NCBI GenBank assembly: GCA_963805455.1
Contig: CAWDUJ010000003.1
Location: 62,001-126,000 of the forward strand
Direction of reading: 5' to 3'
Source: VRUE01 sp963805455
Lineage (GTDB): Bacteria; Actinomycetota; Thermoleophilia; Solirubrobacterales; 70-9
Length of the DNA: 64,000 bases
The notes beneath the pieces were generated by a model. That model saw nothing but the letters and a program-made list of their open reading frames with translations, made no database searches and was not told the DNA's origin. Of the stretch, positions 1 to 7,923 are shown in pieces; within the stretch, counting starts at the first letter, position 1, and each line of letters starts with the position of its first letter. The position numbers were made by a program, and so were the translations under genes.

Positions 1-130
1 CCATCTCGGTCAGCCTCCCGGCCTTCTCCGGGCTGCGCACCAGGCAGACGACCTCGTCGCCGCGATCGCGGAGCTGCCGGACCACCTCGCCGCCGATGAA
101 GCCCGTTGCGCCGGTAACGAAGACCTTCAA
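1..130 (-). CDS. NAD-dependent epimerase/dehydratase, N-terminal fragment
   Basis: The reverse strand from 130 reads into the window edge and begins LKVFVTGATGFIGGEVVRQL, the first beta strand and GxxGxxG dinucleotide-binding loop of an extended short-chain dehydrogenase (NAD-dependent epimerase/dehydratase). About 43 residues are visible and the catalytic YxxxK lies outside the window, so the substrate cannot be named. The TTG at 128-130 is the likely start. It overlaps the TGA of a 23-codon mini-ORF (127-198), which suggests translational coupling to that leader. The gene is divergent from hflX. Confidence 0.75.
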   Translation of the reverse strand, partial: MKVFVTGATGFIGGEVVRQLRDRGDEVVCLVRSPEKAGRLTEM

Positions 131-198
131 AGCAAATCCTCGGGCTTCGCTCGCTGCGCAAGGAAACAGAGATGGATGCTTGCTCGCTCCGCGCTCAC
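127..198 (-). CDS. 23-codon coupled mini-ORF, family 1 copy A
   Basis: A 72-nt open frame starts GTG (196-198) and ends TGA (127-129), the stop overlapping the TTG start of the epimerase gene as TTGA. The peptide begins MSAERASIHL and ends AQRAKPEDLL. The same 72-nt arrangement recurs at 8610, 11495 and 52969 with related sequence. Copy A has no upstream gene on its strand, because hflX is divergent. It is therefore the first frame in the transcript, and a TAGGCT box lies 8 nt before its GTG. Its function is unknown: it could be a leader peptide or a mobile coupling cassette. No known protein family is recognised. Confidence 0.5.
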   Translation of the reverse strand: MSAERASIHLCFLAQRAKPEDLL

Positions 199-206
199 AG
201 CATGGA

Positions 207-216
207 AGCCTATCCT
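207..216. promoter_or_regulatory. Overlapping divergent -10 boxes
   Basis: The ten bases AGCCTATCCT hold two overlapping -10 hexamers. TATCCT (211-216, plus) lies 7 nt before the hflX ATG. TAGGCT (207-212, minus) lies 8 nt before the GTG of mini-ORF A. Both spacings suit leaderless transcripts. This is a sequence reading only; no transcription start is known. Confidence 0.55.
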
Positions 217-223
217 GGGACCA

Positions 224-1510
224 ATGGAACAGAGCCAGAACGGCGCCGGGCTGACCAACCCGAGGGCGCGCCAGCGCGCGCTTGCGATTGGGATCGTCGA
301 CGGCGAGGAGGGCGACAGCCTCGCCGAGCTTAAGGAGCTGCTGCGGACCGCGGGCGTGGCGACGGCCGGAGAGATGGTCCAGCGCCGCGCCAAGCCCGAT
401 CCCGACCGCTACTTAGGCAAGGGGAAGATGACCGAGCTGAAGGCCGCGATCGCCGCGACCGGGGCCAACGTCGTCGCCTGCGATGACGAGCTGGCGCCGC
501 GCCAGGAGCGGAGCCTCGAGGCGACGCTCGACGTGCCGGTGATCGACCGCACCGCGGTGATCCTCGACATCTTCGCCGACCACGCCCACTCGGCCGAGGG
601 CAAGCTCCAGGTCGAGCTCGCGCAGCTGGAGTACAACATGGCGCGCATGCGGGGGCTGTGGACGCACCTCGACCGCCTTGACGGCGGAATCGGCACCCGC
701 GCCCCGACGCGAGGCCCCGGCGAGACCCAGATCGAGACCGACCGCCGCCTCGCCCGCAACCGGATCGCGGCGCTGAAGCGCCGCCTGACCCAGCTCGAGC
801 GCAACCGCGGAGTGATGCGCGCCCGGCGCGAGCGGTCCTCGCTGCCGAGGGTCGCTCTCGCCGGCTACACCAATGCCGGCAAGTCGACCCTGCTGAACGC
901 GCTGACCGGCGCCGAGGTCGGGGTGGGGGACCGCCTCTTCCACACCCTCGACCCGACGACCCGGAGCTTCGAGCTCTCGGGCCGCGACTTCCTGCTGACC
1001 GACACAGTCGGCTTCATCGAAAAGCTCCCCCACCAACTGGTCGAGGCCTTCAAGGCGACGCTCGAGGAGACCGTCCTCGCCGACCTGATCCTCCACGTGG
1101 TCGACGCCGCGGCGCCGGAGGAGCGCCGGGTCGCCGACATGCAGGCGGTCGATGAGGTCCTCGAGGAGATCGGAGCAGGCGCCAAGCCGCGCCTCCTCGT
1201 CCTCAACAAGGCCGACCTCCTCGACGAGGAGGAGCGGGGCGAGGCGTCGATGGAGCACCCCGACGCGGTCCTCGTCTCGGCCCTCGACGGCACCGGGCTG
1301 GACGACCTGCGCGACGCGATCGAGGTCGCATTCGAGGACACACTGACCGAGGTCGAGCTCCTGATCCCCTACGAGGAAGGGTCGCGGCTACACGAGCTGC
1401 ACGAGCTGGCCGGCGACCTCGAGCGCACCGAGCGCGACGACGGTGTCCTCGTCCACGCCAGGGTGCCCGTCGCCGAGCTTCACCGCTTCGACGATCTCGC
1501 CGTCCTCTAG
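224..1510 (+). CDS. hflX: GTPase HflX
   Basis: A 428-residue ribosome-associated GTPase, which in characterised members binds the 50S subunit and helps split or rescue stalled ribosomes. The N-terminal HflX domain contains the GRYLGKGK-like stretch (DRYLGKGKMTEL), followed by the glycine-rich GPGETQIETDRR linker. The G domain shows G1 GYTNAGKST, a G3 region DTVGFIEKLP and G4 NKAD. The ATG at 224 is preferred over an in-frame ATG at 176: the family-like sequence begins just after it, and a TATCCT box ends 7 nt before it. The upstream in-frame stretch is antisense to mini-ORF A. dut follows 11 nt downstream, so the two are probably co-transcribed. Confidence 0.95.
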   Translation: MEQSQNGAGLTNPRARQRALAIGIVDGEEGDSLAELKELLRTAGVATAGEMVQRRAKPDPDRYLGKGKMTELKAAIAATGANVVACDDELAPRQERSLEATLDVPVIDRTAVILDIFADHAHSAEGKLQVELAQLEYNMARMRGLWTHLDRLDGGIGTRAPTRGPGETQIETDRRLARNRIAALKRRLTQLERNRGVMRARRERSSLPRVALAGYTNAGKSTLLNALTGAEVGVGDRLFHTLDPTTRSFELSGRDFLLTDTVGFIEKLPHQLVEAFKATLEETVLADLILHVVDAAAPEERRVADMQAVDEVLEEIGAGAKPRLLVLNKADLLDEEERGEASMEHPDAVLVSALDGTGLDDLRDAIEVAFEDTLTEVELLIPYEEGSRLHELHELAGDLERTERDDGVLVHARVPVAELHRFDDLAVL

Positions 1511-1521
1511 ATTCCCCGACC

Positions 1522-1953
1522 ATGGAGCTGCGAGTGAAGAGAATGGTCGAGGGGGCGGTCCTGCCCTCACGAGCCCACGGGGGCGACGCCGGCCTCGACC
1601 TCTGCGCCTGCGAGGCCGCCCACCTCGGGCCGGGAGAGAGGTGGAGCGTCGGGACCGGGATCGCGGTCGAGGTCCCCGACGGGCACGCCGGGCTGGTCCT
1701 GCCGCGCTCGGGCCTGGCCCGAGACCACGGAATCGCGCTCGTCAACGGCCCCGGCCTGATCGACTCCGGCTACCGCGGGGAAGTCCGGGTCCTGCTTCTG
1801 AACACCGATCCGGCGGAGACATTCCGGATCGAGGCCGGGGATCGGATCGCGCAGCTCCTGATCGCCCCGATCGCACCGGCCGAGCCGGTCGAGGTCGAAA
1901 GCCTGAGCGAGACCGCCCGCGGCGACGGCGGCTTCGGCTCCAGCGGCCGTTAG
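1522..1953 (+). CDS. dut: dUTP diphosphatase
   Basis: A 143-residue trimeric dUTPase that hydrolyses dUTP to dUMP and pyrophosphate, keeping uracil out of DNA and feeding thymidylate synthesis. All five family motifs are visible in order: AGLDLCA, PRSGLA, the substrate loop GLIDSGYRGEV, GDRIAQLLI, and a C-terminal glycine-rich P-loop-like RGDGGFGSSG. The start is 11 nt after the hflX stop, consistent with one operon. The stop TAG (1951-1953) overlaps the TAA of the convergent RTX gene (TTAG), so the two transcripts meet with no intergenic terminator. Length is normal for the family. Confidence 0.96.
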   Translation: MELRVKRMVEGAVLPSRAHGGDAGLDLCACEAAHLGPGERWSVGTGIAVEVPDGHAGLVLPRSGLARDHGIALVNGPGLIDSGYRGEVRVLLLNTDPAETFRIEAGDRIAQLLIAPIAPAEPVEVESLSETARGDGGFGSSGR

Positions 1954-3995
1954 CGGCGGCGGACCCGGACCCTGAAGACGGCCGGGCTCGGATCGGAGTT
2001 GCCGGCGGCATCGGTGGCGGTGACGCGGAAGACGTGGGCGCCGACTCCGACCCTGTAGGCGCGGGGGGAGGTGCAGCGGGTCGGCTTGCGGCGATCGAGT
2101 CTGCAGACGAACGTCGCCCGCTCATCGGCGTTGAACCGGAAGACGACCCTCCGCCTCCCGCCCCTCCCGAGGGCGAGGAGGTGGCGGCGGCCGGCGACGA
2201 TCTTGGTCTGCGGCGGGTTCCGATCGACCCGGGGCCGTGGCGTTGGAGGCGGAGGCAATGGCGGTTCCACCGTCGGTTCTTCGGGCCCCGGGCCCGAAGG
2301 GGTGTCTGGAGGCCGGAAGCTGTTGGGATCGCGTTCTTCGACGGCCTCGCAGTCCGTCGGTGCGGGGTCGGGCCCGTTCGGGGGGCGGTCGATCTGGGCG
2401 GTGTCGAAGCCGTCGCCGCAGTCGATCACCGCGTCGGGGTCGGGACCGGGGGTGCCGGAGTTGGCGAGGATCGAGTCGTTGCCGCCGCCGGCGTGGTAGG
2501 TGTCGGCGCCGAGGCGCCCGAGGAGCTGGTTGTCGAACTGATCGCCGACCATCGTGTCGGCCAGGCTCGTGCCCTCGATGTCCTCCAGCCCTGTCAGCGA
2601 AGTGAGGGTGCCGCCGGAGCAGATCGGCTGGCCGCCCCCGCCGACCAGTCCGGCCTCTTCTGCCGCCATGTCGATCGAGATCGCCGACCCGAAGTTCGCC
2701 CAGTTTGCGTTGTCACGACCGGGCCCGCCGTCGAGCTGATCACCGTCGCAGACTGCGTTGTCGACGAAGAGGTCGTCGCCGTCGCCGGCATTGAGGTCGT
2801 CGGAGCCGTTGTTGTTGGGAACCGCGTCGTCGCCGCCGCCGGCGACGACGACGTCGTTGCCGGCGCCGTCGATCACTGCGTCTTCGGTGGCGCCGCTGGT
2901 GAGGTGGTCGTCTTCCTCGCCGCCGAGCAGCACAACTGAGGTCGTCTCGGGAAAGTTGGTGGCGGTGAGCGTGTCGTCGCCGGCGAGCCCGGCGACGACG
3001 ACCGAGTCGGGGGCTTCGGATAGCGGGAAGGTCCCCGCGGGATTGCCACCGACGGTGAAGGTGACCTGCCCCCCCGAGTAGGCGGTGGTGACATTGTCGT
3101 TCCCGTCGGTCCCGGACAGGAAGAGGGCCGGTGCCGTGCCGGTCTGAGGCGCCATCACTCCGGATGAAGTCGTGCCGGGGTCCCGTGGGTCGATGCTCTG
3201 GCTCGAGGACTCGCATTCGTGGACCGTGTCGACGTCGACGCAGCCGTCGCCCTCGGCGCCGCCCCAGGCGACGTCGTTCCCGCCGCCGCCTTCGATCAGG
3301 TCGGCGCCGCCGCCGCCGTAGAAGGTCTCGTCGTGCGAGGTACCGACGATGTAGTCGTCGAACGGGGTCCCGATCACGACCTCGAAGCTCGAGAAATCGC
3401 TCGCCGGTTCGAGCGGTCTGTCGACGCCGCCCCCGGACGGCGCCAGCCCGTCGTTGGCGAAGTTGTCGCCGAGGTCGATGTAGACGCCGCGGCCGACATC
3501 GGGTGGAAAGCCGGCGTTTTCGAAGAACGGGCCCTGGTTGGGGAAGCCGGGGGTGGCCCCGGTCGCAAAGCTGAGCGTGTCGGTCCCGCCACCGGAGTCG
3601 CCGATACTGTCGACCGTCGCGTCACCGCGGTCGAGGTCATCGCCTCCTTCGCCGTCGAGCGAGTCGGCGCCGAACCCACCGGAGAGGCGGTCGTTGCCTG
3701 GCCCGCCGCGGAGACGGTCGTCGCCGACGCCCCCGTAGAGGCGGTCGTTCCCTTCGCCGCCGAAGAGGCTGTCGTTCCCGCGCTGCCCATAGAGGGTGTC
3801 GTTGCCGTCTTCGCCGCGGACGATGGTGATGTTGCGCGGCATCCGGATCACGTCGTCGCAGGGGGTGCCGATGATTTCGCTGCCGACCGTTTCCGGGCCT
3901 TCGGCGCAGGTCGGCGCGGCGCCGGCCGATGGGGCGGCGGTGAGCAGGACGAGAAGGAATCCGAGGAGGGCCCCGGCGGTCGCTTGGATTCGCAT
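1950..3995 (-). CDS. Secreted RTX-repeat calcium-binding protein
   Basis: A 681-residue protein with an N-terminal signal peptide (hydrophobic GALLGFLLVLLTAAPSAGA, cleavage near residue 26). Residues about 55-125 carry consecutive GGxGxDxLxG nonapeptides (for example GGEGNDRLYGG and GGPGNDRLSGG), the calcium-binding parallel beta-roll of RTX/hemolysin-type proteins. Further GGxGND units are scattered to about residue 520. A Pro-rich linker follows, then a C-terminal Ig-like module with DAAGNSDPSP, common in secreted proteins of this group. No protease or lipase domain is recognisable, so a surface or adhesion role is a guess. Its stop overlaps the dut stop on the opposite strand. Confidence 0.85.
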   Translation of the reverse strand: MRIQATAGALLGFLLVLLTAAPSAGAAPTCAEGPETVGSEIIGTPCDDVIRMPRNITIVRGEDGNDTLYGQRGNDSLFGGEGNDRLYGGVGDDRLRGGPGNDRLSGGFGADSLDGEGGDDLDRGDATVDSIGDSGGGTDTLSFATGATPGFPNQGPFFENAGFPPDVGRGVYIDLGDNFANDGLAPSGGGVDRPLEPASDFSSFEVVIGTPFDDYIVGTSHDETFYGGGGADLIEGGGGNDVAWGGAEGDGCVDVDTVHECESSSQSIDPRDPGTTSSGVMAPQTGTAPALFLSGTDGNDNVTTAYSGGQVTFTVGGNPAGTFPLSEAPDSVVVAGLAGDDTLTATNFPETTSVVLLGGEEDDHLTSGATEDAVIDGAGNDVVVAGGGDDAVPNNNGSDDLNAGDGDDLFVDNAVCDGDQLDGGPGRDNANWANFGSAISIDMAAEEAGLVGGGGQPICSGGTLTSLTGLEDIEGTSLADTMVGDQFDNQLLGRLGADTYHAGGGNDSILANSGTPGPDPDAVIDCGDGFDTAQIDRPPNGPDPAPTDCEAVEERDPNSFRPPDTPSGPGPEEPTVEPPLPPPPTPRPRVDRNPPQTKIVAGRRHLLALGRGGRRRVVFRFNADERATFVCRLDRRKPTRCTSPRAYRVGVGAHVFRVTATDAAGNSDPSPAVFRVRVRRR

Positions 3996-4030
3996 CGTTG
4001 GTCTAACTACCCGAACCGGCCCACGCGCAC

Positions 4031-4771
4031 TCAGTTGCGCATCGCGGCCGCGCGGGCCGAGCTGGCCGCGGCGAGCTCGAGGTCGTCGTCGAGCGGCTCG
4101 AGCTGAGGGCGGTTGCCGTAGCGCCGCTCCAGTGCCAGCGCGATCAGGTGGTCTGCCAGCCAGGCGTTCTTCGGCAGCAGCGGGCCGTGCAGGTAGGTTC
4201 CGATCAGGTTGGCGCGGCGGACGCCCTCGAGACCGTCGTCGCCGTTGTTGCCGAATCCCTCGACGACCCGGCCGAGCGGGGTCGCGGTCTCGCCGAGGTA
4301 TGTCCTGCCGCCGTGGTTCTCGAAGCCCGCGATCAGCCGCGGCCCCTCGCCGAGGTCGGCCTCGATCGCGACATTGCCGATCAGCCGCGGCCCGGGCGCG
4401 CGAACGGTGGTGAGGTCGGCCAGCCCGATCCCCGGCAGCCGCTCCTCGCCGAGCTGGTAGCTGTGGCCGAGCAGCTGGTAACCGCCGCAGACGGCGAGCA
4501 TCACGGCGTTGTCGTCGACCGCCGCGGCGAGCGACTCGCCCTTGGTCTCGACCATGTCGGCTGCCACCGCACGCTGGTCGCGGTCCTGGCCACCGCCGAG
4601 GTAGACCAGGTCGTGGGCGCCGGGGTCGAATTTCTCACCGGGCCCGGCGGCGGCGTAATCGAAGTCGATCCCTCGCCACTCGCACCTTTTCCGCAGGAAG
4701 AGGATGTTTCCGCGGTCGGCGTAGATGTTCATCTGGTCCGGGTACAGCGCCAGCAACCGCAACTCCATCAC
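4031..4771 (-). CDS. gatD: Lipid II isoglutaminyl synthase, glutaminase subunit GatD
   Basis: A CobB/CobQ-like class I glutamine amidotransferase of 246 residues. GatD releases ammonia from glutamine and passes it to MurT, which amidates the D-glutamate of lipid II to D-isoglutamine. The nucleophile is the Cys of AVCGGYQLLG; the catalytic His lies in GTYLHGPLLPKNAWLAD, near the C-terminus as expected. The GTG at 4771 or the ATG at 4768 may start translation; the latter overlaps the TGA of the upstream methyltransferase. murT lies upstream in the same direction but is separated by that methyltransferase and a mini-ORF, whereas murT and gatD are usually adjacent. Confidence 0.92.
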   Translation of the reverse strand: MMELRLLALYPDQMNIYADRGNILFLRKRCEWRGIDFDYAAAGPGEKFDPGAHDLVYLGGGQDRDQRAVAADMVETKGESLAAAVDDNAVMLAVCGGYQLLGHSYQLGEERLPGIGLADLTTVRAPGPRLIGNVAIEADLGEGPRLIAGFENHGGRTYLGETATPLGRVVEGFGNNGDDGLEGVRRANLIGTYLHGPLLPKNAWLADHLIALALERRYGNRPQLEPLDDDLELAAASSARAAAMRN

Positions 4772-5520
4772 GACACCTCCTCGAACAGGATGACGGTTGA
4801 GCCGATGTGGTCGTCGCTGGCCGCGACCTCCTCGCGCCCGACCGGGTCGAGGCCCGCGGCCCGGGCCTCCTCTTCGAGCTGGGACGCCGAGAGCGACCAG
4901 AGCGCCACCTCGTCGAGGTCCTCGCTGAGCTCCCCATCGGGGGAGACCGTCTGCCGCAGCCGGCGGGCGACGATCAGATCGCCGTCGAACCCGGTCACGA
5001 GCGGCAGGCTCGAGTAGACCCAGCCGTCGACCTCACGGGCGTCGGGAAGCGGCGGCGGGCCCTCGTCAGGAGCCGGGACGAGGCCCTCGACGATCGCAAA
5101 GGCAGCGAGGCCGCCGGGCGCCAGGTGACGGGCGACGCAGCCCAGGCACCTGATCCGCTCCTCCGGGCCGCCGAGCAGCTGCACGATCTGCATCGGCGCC
5201 AGGACCAGGCCGAACCGCTGGTCGAGCTCGAACTCGCGCGCGTCGGCGGCGACGGCCTCGGCGGGCAGGCCGGCGGCGCGCCCGTTGAAGGCGGCGACGA
5301 AATCCGGGTCGCGATCGAGTCCGACGACAATGTGGCCGCATCGGGCCAGGTGCAATGCGACCCGGCCGGTGCCGCAGCCGAGGTCGAGGATCGGGCCCTC
5401 AGCGGCCTCGGCGTGCCGACCCCAGGTCGCGAGGTCCGCCTCGTAGGGGCCGCACTCGAGGTCATGCCAAATGATCAATTCCGCCCGTCTGCTCCGCTCT
5501 CGCTCGCCCGCGCTCATCAT
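4768..5520 (-). CDS. Class I SAM-dependent methyltransferase
   Basis: About 250 residues with the SAM-binding motif I LDLGCGTGRVAL, an acidic residue at the end of strand 2 (VGLDRDPDF) and a motif IV region around LVLAPMQIVQLLG, typical of small-molecule methyltransferases; the substrate is unknown. It sits inside the murT-gatD unit. The normal fold seems to begin at IIWHDLECGPYEADL. The preceding 15 residues (MMSAGERERSRRAEL) are encoded within the 84-bp palindromic repeat at 5481-5564, so the N-terminus was probably extended by that insertion. The ATG at 5520 overlaps the TGA of the 34-codon mini-ORF. A TTG just before the IIWHD sequence is an alternative start. Confidence 0.85.
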   Translation of the reverse strand: MMSAGERERSRRAELIIWHDLECGPYEADLATWGRHAEAAEGPILDLGCGTGRVALHLARCGHIVVGLDRDPDFVAAFNGRAAGLPAEAVAADAREFELDQRFGLVLAPMQIVQLLGGPEERIRCLGCVARHLAPGGLAAFAIVEGLVPAPDEGPPPLPDAREVDGWVYSSLPLVTGFDGDLIVARRLRQTVSPDGELSEDLDEVALWSLSASQLEEEARAAGLDPVGREEVAASDDHIGSTVILFEEVS

Positions 5521-5564
5521 GACCGGAAGCCTCGCGGGCTCGCTTCCGCGTCCGCGACGGGCGG
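5481..5564 (-). repeat. 84-bp palindromic repeat, family 2 copy 1
   Basis: An 84-bp imperfect palindrome with ends CCGCCCGT/ACGGGCGG. It aligns without gaps to 48127-48210 on the other strand, with 18 differences in 84 positions by eye. Counting pairs inward, positions 1-9 pair with 76-84 and 26-32 with 53-59. At five of these pairs both partners differ between the copies while pairing is kept. Here the repeat spans the end of the 34-codon mini-ORF and the first codons of the methyltransferase. Confidence 0.75.
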
Positions 5565-5621
5565 GGTCGTGTCCGGGACGGGCGGGGTCGCGTCCGCGAC
5601 GGGCGGGTGTTCGTAGTTCAT
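5517..5621 (-). CDS. 34-codon mini-ORF with heptad repeats, coupled at both ends
   Basis: The frame opens with an ATG (5619-5621) overlapping the murT stop as ATGA and closes with a TGA (5517-5519) overlapping the methyltransferase ATG, again as ATGA. The 34-residue product contains three near-identical heptads (PPVADAT, PPVPDTT, PPVADAE) encoded by 21-nt tandem repeats, then ends ASPRGFRS within the 84-bp palindrome. No protein family is recognised. The architecture matches the 23-codon mini-ORFs elsewhere in the window, although the sequence does not. It may be a coupling linker rather than a functional peptide. Confidence 0.5.
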   Translation of the reverse strand: MNYEHPPVADATPPVPDTTPPVADAEASPRGFRS

Positions 5622-6991
5622 CGCCAGAACTCCTCGGTCAGGCCGCGGGATGAGAGCAGGCGGTGCAGCTCGAGGAGGGCGGTGTATGTGGGCAGGGCGA
5701 AGAGCTGCTCGGGGGCGGCGGCGACCGCCGCGTCGAGGGAGCGCTCGATGTCGGGCTCGATCAGGATCGAGTCCTGCGGCCATCCCGCGTACTTCAGGCG
5801 CAGCGCCATCTCCGGCGCCCGGGTCCCGGCGCAGGTCACCCGCCGGATGCTGCCCCCGAGCAGCTCGAAGTCCGCGTCCCAGATCCAGGAGACGTCGCGG
5901 CCGTCGGCAATCCGGTCGTTGAGCCCGATCCAGAGGTCGAGCCCGCCGTCGCCCTCGAGCCTCAAAGTCCTCAGCACCTCGTTTGCGCCGGCCGGGTTCT
6001 TGACCAGCAGGATCGAGGTCCACTTGCCGTCGATCTCGATCGTCTCGACCCGCCCGAAGGCCGATCGGGCGGTGGCCAGCGCCTCCGGAATCCGCTCCTC
6101 GGTCGCGCCGAGCTCGAGGCCCGCCGCGACCGCGGCGAGAGCGTTGTAGACGTTGTAGAGGCCGGGGAGGGGGAGGTGGAGGGCGACCTCGCCGGCCGGG
6201 GTCCGGATCGTCACGCTCGAGCCCTTCATCCCGTGCAGCTCGATCGCCGTCGCCGCGACGTCGGGCGCGGGCCGCTCGGCGCCGCAGTTTGGGCAGGAGT
6301 AATGCCCGAGGTGGCCGACGAACGCCCGCTCGTAGTCGTAGGGGTGGCCGCAGCGGCGGCAGTGCTTGGCGTCGAATGCATGCTGGAGCTCGGGCAGCGC
6401 CTGCGAGGCGTCCTCGATCCCGAAGTAGACCACGCCCTCGCGGCGGCGCTCATCCGTGTCGCGGCCGAGATCGGCGATCAGCGGGTCGTCGGCGTTGAGG
6501 ACGAAACGGGTCCGGCCGACCCGCTCGGCGACGGTCTTCGCCCACTCGTCGGCCAGGGTCTCGATCTCGCCGTAGCGGTCGAGCTGGTCGCGGAAGAGGT
6601 TGCCGAGCACGATCAGGGTCGGGTCGAGCTGCGCCGCGACCTTCGGCAGCCACGCCTCGTCGACCTCGAACAGCCCCTCGCTTCCCTCCTGCTCGAGCAG
6701 CGCAGTCGCGATCCCCCAGGTCATGTTCGAGCCGGCCCGGTTGTGGACCGGGGGGCGCCCCTCGGCCTCGAGCACGGCGGCGATCATCCCGGCGGTGGTC
6801 GTCTTGCCGTTGGTGGCGCTGACCAGGGTGACGCCGCGGCCGAGCCCGGAGCCGAGGCGGGAGATCGCGTCGGGGGCGAGGCGCAGCAGGACCCGTCCCG
6901 GCAGCGTCGTTCCGCCGCCGCGACCGCTCGCCCGGCTGGCGGCGCCGACCGCGCGCGCCGCCGCCCGCTTGGCGCCGAAGACGGCGCCCAC
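5618..6991 (-). CDS. murT: Lipid II isoglutaminyl synthase, Mur-ligase subunit MurT
   Basis: A 457-residue Mur-ligase-like ATPase that, with GatD, amidates D-Glu of the lipid II stem peptide. It lacks the N-terminal UDP-binding domain of MurC-F. The ATP-binding P-loop is SATNGKTTT (residues about 57-65). A zinc ribbon inserted in the central domain is visible as CRRCGHPYDY and CPNCGAE, as in characterised MurT. The C-terminal DUF1727 region follows. The start is GTG 6989-6991, one base after the upstream lipid-kinase stop. The stop overlaps the mini-ORF start as ATGA. A coupled run murT, mini-ORF, methyltransferase, gatD is inferred. Confidence 0.94.
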   Translation of the reverse strand: MGAVFGAKRAAARAVGAASRASGRGGGTTLPGRVLLRLAPDAISRLGSGLGRGVTLVSATNGKTTTAGMIAAVLEAEGRPPVHNRAGSNMTWGIATALLEQEGSEGLFEVDEAWLPKVAAQLDPTLIVLGNLFRDQLDRYGEIETLADEWAKTVAERVGRTRFVLNADDPLIADLGRDTDERRREGVVYFGIEDASQALPELQHAFDAKHCRRCGHPYDYERAFVGHLGHYSCPNCGAERPAPDVAATAIELHGMKGSSVTIRTPAGEVALHLPLPGLYNVYNALAAVAAGLELGATEERIPEALATARSAFGRVETIEIDGKWTSILLVKNPAGANEVLRTLRLEGDGGLDLWIGLNDRIADGRDVSWIWDADFELLGGSIRRVTCAGTRAPEMALRLKYAGWPQDSILIEPDIERSLDAAVAAAPEQLFALPTYTALLELHRLLSSRGLTEEFWR

Positions 6992-6992
6992 C

Positions 6993-7892
6993 TCAGTCCC
7001 CGGGATGGGGCCGGGGCACGATCACGCTGAGGGCGCGCGGCAGGACGCGGAGCGCCGCCGGAAGGTCGGTGAGGTGCTCGCCGTCGGCGTAGACGGGGAT
7101 CGGGCGGCTGGCGCTCAGTTCCAGGTGCGGCGCCCGAAACACGGTGATCTCGTCGAGCTCGACATGGGTTCCCTTGAACACCTTCGGCAGGTTACCCACG
7201 AAGCGAAGCTTGCCACCCTCGCCGACCATGATCACGTCGAACAGCCCGTCGTCGAGCTCGGCGTCCGGGGCGACGTACATCCCACCGCCGAAGGCGCGGC
7301 TGTTGGCGACCGAGACCGAGTACCCGGTGAAGCGGGTCCGCTCGTCGTCGACCCGGACGGTGAACCTGGCCGGCTTCCAGCCCACAAGTGTCCGCAGCGC
7401 CGCGTAGGCGTATACGAGGCCGCCGCGGAAGAGCTTTGTTTCGTTGGCGAGGCGGTTCGCTTCGGAGTCGAAGCCGACGCTGACGATGCCGAGGAAGCGC
7501 CTGCCGTTGGCCTCGCCGACGTCGATCCGCCGCGAGTGGCCGGCGGCGAGAACCTCGACCGCCCCCTCCGGGTCCTCGGGGATATCGAGGACCCGCGCGA
7601 GGTCGTTGCCGCGTCCGCCGGGAATGATCCCGAGCGCGGTCTCGGCGCCGGCCATCGCGCCGCCGATCGCGCCGATCAGACCGTCGCCACTGACGACCAC
7701 AGGCAGCTCACTCGCTTCGACCGCCCGCAGGGCCGCGTCGACGCCGTGCTGGAGGTCCCTGGTCCGGAGGACCCGGAACCCGACCCGGCGCTCGTCGAGC
7801 GCGGCCTCGATCCGCGGCAGCAGCTTCAACGTCCTGCCGCCGGCGGCGGAGGGATTGACCAGCAAAACAAGCGGCAAGCCCAAGCTCTCCAT
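6993..7892 (-). CDS. Diacylglycerol/lipid kinase family protein
   Basis: A 299-residue member of the DagK/YegS/BmrU family of cytosolic lipid kinases, which phosphorylate diacylglycerol or related lipids using ATP. It starts LPLVLLVNPSAAGG (strand 1 and its following loop). The nucleotide-binding loop usually read as GGDGT is here VSGDGLIGAIGG, and the next motif is IIPGGRGNDLAR, equivalent to GTxNDFAR. The C-terminal beta-sandwich contains FGGGMYVAPDAELDDG, a conserved family signature. The ATG at 7892 is chosen because TAGGCT lies 8 nt before it; longer in-frame starts would place the promoter inside the gene. murT follows one base downstream. Confidence 0.88.
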   Translation of the reverse strand: MESLGLPLVLLVNPSAAGGRTLKLLPRIEAALDERRVGFRVLRTRDLQHGVDAALRAVEASELPVVVSGDGLIGAIGGAMAGAETALGIIPGGRGNDLARVLDIPEDPEGAVEVLAAGHSRRIDVGEANGRRFLGIVSVGFDSEANRLANETKLFRGGLVYAYAALRTLVGWKPARFTVRVDDERTRFTGYSVSVANSRAFGGGMYVAPDAELDDGLFDVIMVGEGGKLRFVGNLPKVFKGTHVELDEITVFRAPHLELSASRPIPVYADGEHLTDLPAALRVLPRALSVIVPRPHPGD

Positions 7893-7900
7893 CGCGACGG

Positions 7901-7906
7901 AGCCTA
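7901..7906 (-). promoter_or_regulatory. TAGGCT -10 box before the lipid kinase
   Basis: TAGGCT on the minus strand ends 8 nt before the ATG at 7892, so transcription would start at or next to the A of ATG. No ribosome-binding site fits between them. This supports the chosen start and a leaderless mRNA. Confidence 0.6.
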
Positions 7907-7923
7907 TTCGCGCCGCTCCCGGC

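Noticed and set aside
1443..2939. Long plus-strand open frame antisense to the RTX gene
   Set aside because: Arg/Pro/Val-rich low-complexity sequence produced by the high-GC opposite strand; no signal, motif or start support. The same applies to the many other long antisense frames, such as 25904-28072 and 37875-39221.
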